Shown: positions 40,350-53,294, counted from the stretch's first letter. The stretch is 64,000 nucleotides of DNA from Blasia pusilla (GCA_050084515.1 CM114271.1:54808001-54872000), one strand, 5' to 3'. A program made the numbers and translations. Notes: generated by a model from the letters alone, not told the origin.

Positions 40350-40465
40350 TTTGGTTCGCATAATGACCAATTATGCGAACCAAAGATGCCGCTGGTTCTC
40401 GGTTGAGTTACTTTGGTCAAGGTAAAGCTACAGAGTCCCCCAAGCCATCGATGATTGGCTTGGGG
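40350..40465. repeat. Two adjacent perfect hairpins
   Basis: The first has 15-bp arms (40350-40364 and 40370-40384) with a 5-nt loop. The second has 10-bp arms (40438-40447 and 40456-40465) with an 8-nt loop. They are 53 bases apart. The word TTCGCATAAT of the first arm also occurs just upstream at 40341. Confidence 0.9.
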
Positions 40466-41534
40466 AACTGGGTATCCTTGCCATGGGGACTTGCATAGCT
40501 TCACAGTCCACTTTTGAAAGCAACAGCAATGTAACTGTTTCAAATCAGCGACCAAAGAAAACTGACTGACTGAGTAACCAAGGGAAACTCGAAATGAGAT
40601 TGCGCGTACAGCCTTGCAGTTTCCACGCCAGAGCCAGTCGAATAACACCAAACTGGGCTGTTTCCCTGCCGTTTGGTTCCGTACAAGCGGAACAGCTATG
40701 TATAACAACAGTTCAATTGGTAATGCATTTCTCGCGTTGAAGTACTGTGTATACAGATCGCAAAGCAGGACCGAAGAAGTCGGCGTAGAGGCATGGCCGC
40801 GACAGATCGTTGCTCTACAAACTCCACCTGGTCCAACTACGGCAGGATAGGATCGCACATTCAACACAATGCCAGAAATCTGGTGCTAAAGTTCGACTCA
40901 ATCACCCCACATTTGGAAAAGCCCTGCATCACCGCCCCTCGAAACGGCCTCCGGCCCCTTCACTTGGCAGGAATCTAGGTCGACCCCCTACAATGAATGC
41001 GAAGGGTGGGAAACTCGCTAGGTGCATGGAGTTGCAGGACCTCGTGCTTAACCTTAACCCCACCAACTCAAGCTTATTCGAATGGCGAGTGTCCAGGTTA
41101 GAGCAAGCTGACGGGTATGGGAACTGGAAAAGACAAACTCAGGAATGCAACAGCAGCGTGTCAAAGTTGGACAAAGGTATGTAGTCTTTCTTTAGTCTAA
41201 CACTGTAATCTACATTATTATTGGAGAATGTCCTTTTTATTTTGCACATTTCTCTCCTCCTCTCTCTCTTTTTCTCAATCAATAGAATCTTTAGAAATTA
41301 ATAAAAAATGGGGAAATAGAAGACTTCAAGTTAAACCCACGCATAGCACAACTTATCCTAGTGTATCAATATAAGATATTAAGGGGGCACACAAGATATT
41401 CTCTCTCGGGGCACGGGTAATCCATGCATTTCAGAGGGGATACTTCTATAAGGTTTAGACTAGCCATGGCGGGTGTTGATGTTATCTCTTGCATGAGACC
41501 TTCTTTGACCCTTCTTTGATCAACTTGATTAACT

Positions 41535-41555
41535 AGAGAGAGAGAGAGAGAGAGA
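41535..41555. repeat. (AG)10 microsatellite
   Basis: 21 bases of perfect AG repeat, ending six bases before an LTR-1 copy. Confidence 0.95.
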
Positions 41556-41561
41556 TAGATT

Positions 41562-42161
41562 TGTTGTGCGCATACAGATCGTTACACAATCCATATCGCT
41601 GGTCACATCTACAGATCATACAACACTGATCTTCCCAACACACGGGTCGATCCACTCATACAAAAAATACACTCCCGCATGTACAACAAGACTACACGAT
41701 AAAATCAAAGCAAAGATGGCTCACACGGCCTAAAACTCCACTCTTGAATCTACATTGGCATATCGAGCCACATCCCCTCAACTATGAGGGAATCCGGATG
41801 CTAGCACCATAGTTCTTACACACACTGGCAAGAGAGGTGCTCCTAAGGCTCAACATTAGAAAGATGGTTTGGGAAAGCCATCTCTCCCTCCTTTATAGCC
41901 TTGGGAAGAGCCAAAAGGTTCTTGCCCCTAAAAATAGCCATCCCAACGGTAACTTACGTGCATAGGAACTCAATTACCGTTCACTCGGTCAATGATTCAT
42001 CTGAGAAATAGGAAAATCATGAGCGGCAATGTTCCCGATGTAATAGGCCTATCGCCAACCTCATTCGACATCTCTCGATGAAGTTACACTTGGACAGCCC
42101 GCTCACCCTCTAAATTTTTCACGTTGTAGAATTCTATGTATCGACAAACTAAGATGTGACA
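41562..42161 (-). mobile_element. LTR-1 copy B
   Basis: 600 bp, reading TGTTGTGCGCATAC ... GATGTGACA on the + strand and transcribed leftward. It aligns with the copies at 23186 and 62037. A TATAAAG-type box (minus strand, near 41891-41898) and the stem-loop at 41861-41882 (one mismatch here) are conserved. Confidence 0.8.
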
Positions 42162-42163
42162 AA

Positions 42164-42301
42164 TGTGTGCATACACATCGCTACACACTCCACATCGTTG
42201 GTCATATCTACACACCACATAACATCGATCTTCTCAACACACGGGTTTATCCACTCCTAAAAAAAATACACTCGCGCATGTACATCAAGACCACACAACC
42301 G
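42164..42301 (-). mobile_element. Second, partial LTR-1 end in tandem with copy B
   Basis: Starts TGTGTGCATACACATCG, two bases after copy B, and follows LTR-1 for about 138 bp, including ACACACGGG and CGCATGTACA words, before similarity stops. It equals the terminal part of the LTR in transcription sense. Confidence 0.7.
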
Positions 42302-43014
42302 CCCCCCTAATTGGCAACTGGGTCCCCCTAACTCCAAATAGCACACATCATGTCTATCTGACATGACCTACTACCCTATATACATCTAGCACCATCAGTG
42401 CCGTCAACCCCACAACATCTCCCAACACATACTCGTCCACGGATCCATCTCATCTATCTCCATCTAAAGATATCGATCCGGATATCATCCTACAACATTG
42501 CACCTAAACGCCATGTTGATCCCTCCGAAAAGATCTAACATTCTTGTACCCCGCTCCAAACGTTGCCACACAACCCATGTGGTATCCAAAGATATGAAGT
42601 CTCCGATCCATGAGCATGACCGTCACTTGACTCTATCTGCTCCAAGACACAAGCACGACTTCAGGTCTCCCTCACGGGATCATATGCATTCCACGCACTT
42701 CAACACTTGTACCCAACAACGGTAAAGAAGTCTCCGCAACATGGGAAGAAACACCCACCCTGGCATGTTTCTCTATGGGACTATCCGCTATGGGAATATA
42801 TATCCTACGCATGGGTGCTCATCTCCCATAACTCTCCTGGTCAGCTAACACCACTTGTGATTGTTGCCAACATGGTCACTGTATCCTCACGTGGTCAACC
42901 ACCACTACACCTTGCAAACTACACATGTAGATGGTTCACCCGTCCATCACTTGATCATCACCCTAGCTGATAAGAAATCGTCTCCTCCCAAAAATCAAGG
43001 ATAAAACCAAGGGG

Positions 43015-46000
43015 TTACAACACTGTACTCCCTACCAACACATCATATAAGTGTCTCGATGTGGCAATCGTCCGAGTGCGCACCATCACAATATTTGACT
43101 CATGCTCTGGCTTGAGTATAACCACCAACTCTTGTCGAGTCATATACTCCGTGGGTGATACGCCCCTAATAGAGATTTGTATCTGAAAGGGAAAATGCTC
43201 AATGTCACCTTTCTCTAACCCCAACGCCAAACATATCGCCTTCCTTGACATCAAGGGTTGCACTCTTGAGTCAAGTAGGACGCGCTATGGGTGGTACACT
43301 GGTACCGTACCTATGGGACGAACCAAGTGAAACACTCCAGCGTGGTTATCCAACAACACCACACTTGGTACCACCATGGCTCGCTCTATCGCTGGCCTAG
43401 CTGGCATATCTCCCAACTTCACCGTCGTAGCATGTCATGACTAAGAGGAGGACGTCTCGAGCACATGCTTCCACGGCAGTTCCACCATCTCCTCAAAAAC
43501 CACCTTTGAACAAGTGGTAGTCACCTCTCCACACTCACATAGCGCCGCTGCCAGTTGGAACACCTTTGTTGATCCAACTCCCATTGTCTCCAACTCCATA
43601 GCGGAAAAAAAAGGATCTTGTCTCATCCTAGTGGCCACCTCCAACAATGTGGTTGAAAATGGCTCCACCCAAGCCAGCATAGCAGTCTTCTCACCAACTC
43701 ATTGTGACGTCGATGCACATGCTGCACCTGTGGGCACTATTGGTTGTCGAGGCACCATAGATGGTGTGTGAAGTGCCTCTGACAATGTAAAAAATATGGG
43801 AACTCTGTCATGTTTCCCATCACTTCCCTCGTGTGGGTCTATCTCCACCCAACCTCTCACCGGTTTGATCATTCTTGCAGCACCTCAAGTCACCACCGCA
43901 GCAGCCTCTATCTGAACCATACAACAGATAAATCTCAAGCCCGTATAATCCTCTCCCATATTCTGAAACAATGTGGAGGCAGGAGCCACACTAGTTACTC
44001 CTAGCTCCGTGCATGTCCCTGACTGCATCATCGTCATGGTAGAAATCCTCTACTCCAATTGATTAATGCGAGTGAAGAGTGCCACATTGGATGAACGTCC
44101 CCCCTCTCCACTAATTGGTGTTGGAACCCTACCACCACGGTCATTAACTCCTTGATCTCCACCAACTCTCTCACCCCAAACCCTCAGCCTACCTCTGGCT
44201 GTAGCTCTCGGCAAAGATCAGAATACCTATCCCTAGTGTGACCATATCAATGACAATGGTCACACTGCAACTGTGATGGGGCCATCCGAGGTGGCTCTTG
44301 AGCAATTGGAGGCGCCCTTAGCCCTCTACTATGCTTTGGGCAGTCCCTCTATCTATGAGGCCCACCACACATCCAACAAGCCAATCTTGGTCCCAAATGG
44401 ATTGTTGCCTCATTAGCTCAAGATACTCGCCTTGCTCTTTGGGCCCATCGACTCGCTCCGGTAGTATTGGTGCATGTTGGGGCATCTATGGGGCTACTTC
44501 TACTCGTATACATGTCGAATCCCATGAAAATCCCGTGGTCACCATCTGCTCTTCACTCATATTGGGCTCTACCCGCTTAGACAACTTGAAGACCATATTT
44601 AGTGTGGGCTCCGCGGTGTGAAGCAACATCGCATCCCGGACTCTCCTTCATTGTCGTGGCCCTCATAACCAAACAACACCAAATAGGCGCCAAGTGGAAC
44701 ATCAGAACTCAAGTGGACTCACATTGCAATGTTCGCGCTTTGGAGAGGCGTTTGGAAAGGTCTCTTGGAAAAGTCCAAGAGAAGAAAGGTGGAACAAAGT
44801 TGTGTGTTTCATGCGTTAGTGGTCACAACCAGGAAACCTAGACCAAACGCAAGCCAAGACTTGAGATGAGTTGAGTCTTGGAAGGTTGATTGCCAAAGAG
44901 GTGAGAACTAGTTTTGGAACAAGACTAGTGTTTGGGGAATTTGACTATGTTTTGAACCATAAAGTTTAGCCCCAAGATGCGTTTGAGACAAGTAAGGGCA
45001 CGTTGGAAAGCTTATCTTGAGACCCTTCCAACGCACGAAAGATCTTAGCAAATACATAAGTACAGATTGAGATATTGGCCGAAAACAACTGCGAGAGCAA
45101 TCTGGTTGAGAGCCAATTGGAGAGGCCCCTGTGTCTTTCCCTAAATGTAGGGAACCCCGAAGATCCCCAGAAGTACTAGTAAGGGAGGAGTCTCTCCAAG
45201 ATGACTTGGAACATGAATCCCCACTTTGAGCACCAAACGACGTCTCAGAGGCACGGGATGGAACGGGAGTTTGGCGTTGGAACTCGAAACCCAAACCTGA
45301 TCCAAGGGAGTGGATTTTGTACGCCATACTTGGATTACGACCTGAGATTCACTTTGTGCGAGTCTCGATTATGGACTCATTGGATGTTCATCGGACAGTT
45401 AGAACCGCCAAACGCGAAACGTCGTTTGAGGTTCCTCAACCGACCAGAAAGTTTGTCCCAAGTCTTTCGAGACTTGCCCGTGTTATAAATTGCGAAACAA
45501 TGAAGGTTGAGCTTGATGAGAGACCGAGTCAAGAATTCGGAAAGTTAGCCTGCTGATTGATCCAAGACCCGACTAACCAGAGTGTATGTTTGAATGCAGA
45601 TCAACATTGAGAGCGTGACCTACTGAACGCACTCTTCTGTAACAACAAGATTAACGTTCAAGGAGAGTAGGCGCACAACATTCGTAGCTCCTAGTCCAGC
45701 ACCCTGTTTCAATATTGCACTGACTGCGCCTCAATCACTCCATATGTGGCTATGATCAGTCGCCGCATGCGCGTGAACGCCTCTCTCACACTCTCACCAG
45801 ATCTCCTCTGAAAATCCTGTAGACTCTTTAGCTTGTCAATCCGCACACATTCGCAACTCCTCCCCAATTTTCTAAAGAACTCCACTATATGACTGAAGTT
45901 GGATGTCCTCTACCACCAAAGGTCTATGCCACTTCACCGCCCTCACCGCCCTTAGTGCCATCATGTCCATCTAGTCCCCGGGCTAATGGTGTAGGTTTCT

Positions 46001-46420
46001 CTCCTCTCATTATCCCATCATACACCTTGCGACCACTAGTGGACACATACCCTGGACCCCAATACATTCTCCAAGCATCAATCTCTACTAAATGTAATGA
46101 TTAGATCGAGGTAATCATCCATCGGAGTACCCTCTAAATGTTAGAACAAACCCTTCCACACCATAAAAGGGTAGAACCTCATAGGGGCTTAGATCTTCTT
46201 GAAGTCGTACCATGTGTCAAACTCCTGGATGAAGTCATCTGGATCTATGGTTCTTATTGCCCCTGAGAAACAACCCATGCCTTGGTGGCCCATGTCGTCC
46301 ATCTCTCCCCACATAACATTGTCCTTGTGTGCGATCTCATCACCAGACTCGTTGTCTAGTGATGAGGATTCAACCACGAATGGAAGTCAGAGTGATTTCT
46401 CACTCAAAATCCCTTGATAA
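43015..46420 (-). mobile_element. Degenerate Gypsy-like gag-protease element without reverse transcriptase
   Basis: Minus-strand frames, interrupted by stops, give a gag with IDPDDFIQEFDTWYDFKK near 46200, the FFRKLG and RSGESVREAF region near 45800, and after a nested insertion LNMVFKLSKRVEPN near 44590. A CDHC-x4-GH zinc knuckle follows at about 44222-44262, its last Cys changed to Tyr. A protease-like segment lies at 43270-43015, with DSR in place of DSG and YDVLVGSTVL. No reverse transcriptase, RNase H or integrase follows before LTR-1 at 42.3 kb. The layout recalls non-autonomous gag-only LTR elements. Which LTRs belong to it is unclear. Confidence 0.7.
44652..45680 (+). mobile_element. 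Solo LTR (LTR-2) inserted in the gag element
   Basis: 1029 bp, TGTCGTGGCC ... GCGCACAACA, flanked by TTCAT on the left and TTCGT on the right. This is a 5-bp target duplication with one C/T-type change. Removing the insert and one target copy joins the two halves of the host gag reading frame in phase. A fragment of the same family lies at 23805-24546. Confidence 0.82.
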
Positions 46421-48690
46421 CTCACTCCACCACCACTACTCAAACTATCCCTTCTTCCGAACCTTGGAACGTTGGGATGATAGCCTTGTCTCACTCGCTC
46501 AAGTACTCACACTCACCAAGAGTCTCCCACACTCCTCACTAGCTCACCAACGCTAATGCAAACCCCATGATGACACACCGGGCCCATCCAAGGAGTCTAC
46601 ACTCATCACCATCGCTATACCCATCTAACATTTGCTCTACCCGATACCCAACATCCTCAATGTTACAAGACAAGTGTCGGGAAAGGGACTTGAATGGGTA
46701 ACCTAAACACGCCCGCCATCAATCTACCACACGGTCAACATTGACTCCTCTATATAGTGCAAAAACTTCCACGGCACAATAATGTCCTCAAACAACACGT
46801 CCACGTACTCTCCCGTCAGTTGATGCGGACTACCCATCGGCATCGGCGCATGTGTCTCCACCACTAACACTGTGTCACAACATGTTGACGCAAATAACCC
46901 ATCTCAATATGCTTCAAAAGGTACTACCGAGTGGCAACTCCACCAGAAACTCCCAATGGCTAGCAAATCCCACCACCAAGGCAAGTAAATATCTCCCCAC
47001 TAATCACAATCCACGACCAGAAACGTTTCATTATGACAATTTTGGAGAAACCTCTCCCAACCACCCTCATGTCACTTGAGAGGCTACGTGGTTAAACCAA
47101 CCATGTTTACCACCCAACCGCGTCATGTCTCCTACCGCATACTCCGGCCCCACCTTGGACGATTCTTATGTGGCCCTTACGGCCTCAGTCCATCATCCCT
47201 TCCGTCCATAAGGCTCCGCCTAAGCCTTCGCGGTCTGTAGCCCAATGGGCGTTTCGTGGCTACCTCCTACTTTGGCCCGACCTACCTGCGCCTAAGTTTC
47301 TTCTAGGCCTGCTCCTGATTCTATTCGTGTAGCTCAGTCCGCCCAGCTTCTTCTCCAAGCACGCCTCTTTGTGAGGCCGGTCTCCTCCTTCTCTCACCCA
47401 TGCGCACCTGTCTACCCGACCTGCTCTTCACTCCCTTCCATCCTGCATACTAAGCCTCTTAATGGCACTCTTGTCATACCTCCTAGCTCTCTATCCCCGC
47501 TTTCAACCTGTGGTGCGCCTTCTACCTTCTCCATGTCATGGAGCCATAATGGCTTTTTCCTTCTTCACTCCGATCTCTTCCCTTGAGGTTGGGCTCGACA
47601 AAGCTCCCTATACCTAAGCGCCCATTTCTCTACCCTCTCCGCTTTTAACTACATCTCCAATGCGGCCCCCCATGGCACGTACTTCCTTCCTCCTACTCAC
47701 ACTCGACTACTCCTTTCCCTTCCTTCCTTCAACTTCGGCTACCCCAATGTATACAGAGGCCTGGCGCCCTATGCAGGGGCATCTTTGCCTTGCTCAAATC
47801 TTCTCCTTTGCATGCATTCCTACGCGGGACTTTGCAACTTTATGCACATGGTTGCATTAGTGCAGCCTTACACGGTCTTCCAACGACCCAACTCTGTCAA
47901 CGGCTTTGCTATAGCAGTGCTCAATTCCCGCTGCAGCCAAGATGTGTCTCCTAACGTCATGCCCCTGTGCACCTCCTGCCAGCTCTGGCTGACACTCCCA
48001 GGCTCGCGTACTCGCAGCTACTCGGCCCTCCAACTTCCGTCATGCACAACCTCCGACCCCGTTCTCCCTCCCTTACCAAATTTAAGGGAACATCGCCCTA
48101 TGCCCAACACCATCCCTATGCAGATCTTCTCCGACTCTCCCGCTTTCGATCAATCATCCCTCCAACATGAAGCACACAGCCCTATGTAGTCGGGCCTCGC
48201 TCTCTCTTCCCTTGATGCAACTACCTCCAAGCCCTTATGCTCGACTTGCTAAAGCTTGACTCAACCTCTCCACGACATACTATCGTCCACTCCCGTGCTT
48301 TTGGCTCTACAAATATCTCTACCTCTTGCCGCGTCACCTCTACGTGGACCTTATCTATAGCCTAAGCGACCTAACCCTAGCTCCCTAGCTAGCCAGCTTT
48401 ATTTGACATCCCCAAAAGGGTTGTGTGACCTAATTTTCTCCTTCCCCTCTCTCCCGACAATCCCGTTATTTGAAAATGCTATACTCGTTGCCACACTCCG
48501 CGCTAAACTCTGTTGTTGTCCCCCATCAACCCGCACCAGTAAGATCTGAGAAAAACTGACAACATTTTCGTATCGACAGCTTTTCTTTGAGTGAGGGCAT
48601 ACCTTCTAGCCGTGGCAATCATTGATGCAAGATGAATTCTCTAATAAGCTCTGATGTTTTGCGTTGGCGCGTGTTTGGTTATGAGGATCT
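46421..48690. other. C+T-rich leader-like region upstream of gag; LTR-2 scrap
   Basis: About 2.2 kb in which the + strand is strongly C and T rich. It may be the untranslated 5' part of the minus-strand gag element. Open frames on the + strand, such as 47785-48189, look like by-products of composition. Near 48655-48687 a stretch resembles the LTR-2 edge (GTTGGCGCGTGTTTGGTT), so an LTR-2 scrap may mark the outer boundary. Confidence 0.4.
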
Positions 48691-49239
48691 GCAATCATTA
48701 CATTTTGAAAGAGTCTCCTTATTTGTTGTTTAGGGTGCTTGTTGTTGTTGCACACCTTACAATGTTATACATATATAAGCAATTCAAAGCCTAAATCCTA
48801 AATCAAAAATTTTCTCTACTCTGCTCCTACCCACCTATGCAATCTAGAATTCTTAGCAATATCCCCTCCCCTTTCTGCATTTTTCCACTTTCAAATATCA
48901 TAAACACGGTTAGTCATTCCATTCTTCAAATTGCAGTTGGGGCACACAAATATTCCGCTTTCAACTTTCACTACTACTAAATTATGTGCACATATTCATG
49001 TCTATCACAAACTCCAAAGGGGTCCAATGTAGTCAACTTTTGATGGTATCTGTAGGAGCCTTATATTTATCTAATCTTGTGTTACAAATGAAATTTTCTT
49101 TAGCATGATCTATAGCATGATTGAAAACAAATACCCATAATACCTTCCATGCATGTGACCAATATGCCTATGTAACATAATAACAAGTCATATTGAAAAA
49201 CAAAAACACGGCTATGGAATGACTCCTTAATGTACCTCA

Positions 49240-50760
49240 ATGCATTTTGCTTGGCGTTGGCATCGTCTATTATGATTGCATTCGGCTCCCAAGAGGGTTG
49301 TTGTCTTTTACACTTGGTTACCACTGCATGTAGCCATTTCACCAAATGCACCTCCTTAGAGCTTCTGGTCAAAATCCATGCTACAGATATTCGAGTGTGG
49401 TGCTCATCAAACACTAAGATGGTATACAAAGGAAACTGCACACAAAACTCCAACACATCAGGACTGTTACAAGTAGACATGAAATTCAACTTTGCAAGGT
49501 TTATTTAGTGTAGATATGAATAAAGAGTAACAAACCTTGCTTCGATTGGTGCCAAACGTACTATCCATGCTAAGAACACTATTGTGTCCGTATTTCACCA
49601 TCAATTGCAATTGCGAAGCACTGTGGAATCCCAACATGAAAGATCTTGTATCATCAAAATAAGGCTCATAAAAGAAGACCTTCTGTGGATAGAGGTTTAC
49701 AAAGCTACTCAAAGATTCATTTTCATCTATACAAAATTGGAAAGTCTCCATATTCAAGGACTTCTTTGCATTTGCAATATCATGCATTTGTAGGAAATCA
49801 TCCCTCGTCATACTCCCCTCAAAGTCAAGAGAGGTGTCAGATCTTATTTTAAGCATCATCCCATGCTCGCACATAATCTGGTGGGGCTTTACGCCGAGTC
49901 GAAGCCTCTCCTTTATGTAACATCTCAACTCCTTTGAGATCCTAGGAGCATACATTTTAGGAGTGTCCAAACTTGTTGGGTCATTATTTCCGTGGCATTG
50001 TATCCCATCCTTGTCAACATGTAATCTATGTTTGTAAATAATCTTAGCCACATGCATTGGAGCCTTGATTTCAGATACATAAAAGTGGCAGAGACACTCT
50101 CGCTTCCAACTATCTCCACGTACAATTTTTTGGGCACGAGGCCGACTTCCTGGGCTTGATTTGGGAATGCTTGACCTGTAAAAAAAACATAGGAATGCAT
50201 TCCATCATACATAAATATAGTATCTCTCCAAGAGGGACAAAAAAAATGGAAATAAATTGAATGCATTATAAACAAGAACAAAAGATGATTGATCACCTTC
50301 CTTGTCTAACCTTCCTTGTTCCTATCATTATTCCACTTTAAAAAAATATACCACTTATCTCTGCTCACAACCGGTGGATGGAAGTGTCGCTTGTCTTGAG
50401 GTCCGTAAGCACAATAGTACATGATGTATGATGATTCCTCGCCTTCGTCTTCTCCTAATCTTTCTCCTCTGCACCTGGATGTGCCCTTCCAAAAGCTGGT
50501 GGGGTTAACATTATCTCCATTACCCTCCCCGATAATGAAGTCCTCCAACCTATGCGAGGGGATATACGCTGCATTATAGAGATCCCAATGCAGATCTTTT
50601 GCTGATATGTACCCCGTCGGCAAGTATGCTTGGAGTTCCATCATCTTCATGGCTAGAATTCTACTTGTCAATGCACTTCTATTCAATGCGCATTCTCCTC
50701 CACTTGTTCATGTGATGGAGAAAGGGTTGATGTGAAGTCAATAGGATTGTCGATGTCCAT
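49240..50760 (-). pseudogene. MULE-type transposase, truncated
   Basis: The minus strand encodes parts of a Mutator-like transposase. A leader region (50760-50306) has CAYGPQDKRHFHPP, but its first 24 codons from ATG 50760 are out of frame with the remainder. A central region (about 50170-49536) has KECRCYIKERL-like text and SMDSTFGTNRSK, which holds the first catalytic Asp. After a 100-bp GT-AG intron (49535-49436) comes FPLYTILVFDEHH ... IIDDANAKQNALR with the second Asp. The usual following segment with the CLWHVRRAW-type block and last catalytic residue is absent, so the 3' half is lost. One joint near 50295-50175 could not be made in phase. Confidence 0.75.
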
Positions 50761-53294
50761 ACTTACCTGTACACAAGCATTCGATTATAATGCATGAGAA
50801 AAGTCATGTGATCTTCACGAAAAAAAAAAAACAAGTAACAAAAGTAAATAAACAATAAGATTGTGAGAAATGATAGTTGGAGATGGGAAACATCCCAGTG
50901 GCAACTGACAAGGCAACGTATATCAAGATAACCCACACTCCACCCTACAAACCAGATAACCTTTCTATGACATGCTAATAAATACATCTTCACGAATGCA
51001 GCAAGAACCTAAATAGTGATTCTCACTTCATTCTTACGATACATAGGAAACCCAAGGGAAAAAGGGGCATACGAGCCCATCAGAGGACCTGTACACAGAA
51101 AGCCTTCTACGAGAGCCACAACTTTCAAAATCGGCCACTGGTGGCCAATCTTTGAGTGACATGGTCACATGCAACACCAAAACTCATCTAATACACCTTG
51201 ACGATACATTCTGAACTTATCAATGGAAATAGAGAGATTTCAAGAAGCAAGTAACTACAGAGACCTACTGACCCACCAAATACATAATCGAGCACCAGAG
51301 GCTGAATCATTGCGGATAACTGAGTACCATGCGGCACCGAATACACTTATACAGGTAAAGCGACAACCAAAAAGTGACTCCCCATCTATTCAAGAAAGAA
51401 CCGCAATCAACTGGCCACTAGTGTCATCTAGCGTAATTGTAGAAAACGTAAGGCATTCCAGCAGTGCAACTCTACGGATTTAAAAAACAAGCACAAAAGC
51501 TCTGAGGCAGACCTCCCGTAATTCTCTGCCCGTGTCATCTTATAAGCCTACAGAACAAATGCGAAAACCAACATACGAAAAACCCATCCAACTGGCCCTT
51601 CATACGCTCCGGAGATGAATGTGTTCATAAACACGTCCATCTCCAAGGTTCGAAGACATGACAAACCTAATACGTTACGAACCCAAAGCACTCTGGCTGC
51701 AACGATCAATGCTGCTGATATTAAAATGACCCTCCGATCCCCCTTCCAAACCAGTGAGGTAAACTCTCCGTGACAAAAAGAATTACGTAATGGTGCACTA
51801 GAAGACAATTCTCTGCAACAAAGGGCAAATCTCTGCAACGGAGGATTCAACCCATCACATAGATGAATGTGTTCATAAACACATCCATCTCCAAGGATGT
51901 GCAGCCGATTGAAATTCTACAAGGACAATCACCTTCACGTTGGGAAATTCGTAGCAAAAACAGCAATTACAAAATCCCAAAATTCGTTGCAAAATCAACA
52001 GCTTTGTCCTCTTTGATGGCAGAGCTCTTGCATGACGAAATCTCCTCAGGACTGCCTCCTCACTACGACGACTCACTTCATGGATTTATAAGCTGGGCGA
52101 TTTGAATTTCAAATCGCACATGTATGCCATACCATCCACCCTACCATCCACATACCATCCACATTGGTCTCGGATATCCGAGAGCGTCCCCGAGCATCCA
52201 AGAGGGTCACTGTTGCCCGGAAAATGTAGCCGTCGGGCGGGTGTAGGGCATTCCGATTCCGATCGGGGGAAGGGGTTTGGGGGACCAATCACTAGAACCC
52301 GGGACAGGGGGACACGATGGGAGCAATAACTGCTCTGCATTCTCTAACTATGGTGAGCGGTGCATATGCACGTGTTGGAAGGACATCTAGAACATCTGCA
52401 CCGTCTAGTGACAGAAGTCCAGGTACAGTTCCCTCACAAGAAGTGAATATGGTTTCTGAGGTTCCATATGAACTGGTGTCCGGGACTCCATATGAAAAGA
52501 GGTAAGAGTTTCGCGTACGCATGAAAGTTTGTAGTGACTGCGGGGCCAACTCTTCAGCCACTTCACTGCCCCGCCTTGAATCCCGTCCCATTATTCTAAG
52601 TTTAAGAAGAAAGAAGAGCTACGAAGCCTTGCGTATGAGTCCTCGATGTCATGCAGATCTCCCAGTTCATTTCCGCAGATACTCAATCGAATATTTTTTT
52701 CATTGAATGTTTAAGTTTCTCCTGAAAAGATGGGGTATTCTGCACTAGGAAAGACAAAGTAAAGCCCTCTAATAGGAAACCAAGCCCGTGCGGGCACTTT
52801 CCACCTTTCAGGCTGACACTATAACAGAACCATACAAATCCGTGTATAAAAACGAGACGTTTGAAAACATTTTACGCTCGCGATTTTCTCTTGGATTCGT
52901 AGAACAGGTGGAGCTGACTAGCTGCATGATGCCTCATGATTCATGAGAGAGAAGTTTGTAGGACACATTTAGCTCATATAGACTTCAATTTTTGCTTCAA
53001 CCATTCCACTTAGACAATAACACTTTCGAGTTTAAATCATTGTCCAGCCATTTCGCTTAGAAAGTATTAGTTTCGCGTGAAGGGCATAGATCAATCAAAG
53101 GTTGATGACTTGATTAGCAAGCACGTGCTTGACACAATTTGATTGCTATTCGAAGCGAAACTAGTATTCTCGAAGTTTCGCTTCAAGTATACTATCTTCG
53201 GAGTATGGTTCAATCATTCCACTCGTGGAATACTATCTACTTGATGTTGCTACGAATACAATGCGTGGGCCACAATTCCACACATTTTCTTTTA
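50761..53294. other. Intergenic DNA between MULE and Copia remnants
   Basis: No gene is recognised. It holds a 36-bp direct repeat (listed separately) and a short TACCATCCAC array near 52127-52160. An 11-bp inverted repeat (GAAGCGAAACT and its complement) lies at about 53153-53185. A 100-codon minus frame at 51548-51850 is unassigned. Confidence 0.45.
51613..51896. repeat. 36-bp direct repeat pair, 248 bp apart
   Basis: 51613-51648 and 51861-51896 differ at one base of 36. On the minus strand both can be read as LEMDVFMNTFI. Confidence 0.92.

Larger units (their letters stand above)
37348..41534. other. GC-richer upstream region of the PITP gene, no recognised gene
   Basis: The promoter and leader of the minus-strand PITP gene should lie just above 37347. 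A 9-bp palindrome sits at 37401-37421. From about 38450 to 41200 the DNA is near even GC, unlike the AT-rich intergenic stretches, so an unrecognised gene or old element is possible. Long open frames, for example 40265-40867 (-), lack known motifs. Confidence 0.4.

Noticed and set aside
40265-40867. 200-codon minus-strand open frame
   Set aside because: No supported ATG start at its 5' end, no recognisable motif, and it contains both hairpins at 40350-40465.
47785-48189. 134-codon plus-strand frame
   Set aside because: Composition artefact of a C+T-rich strand, opposite in direction to the gag element.
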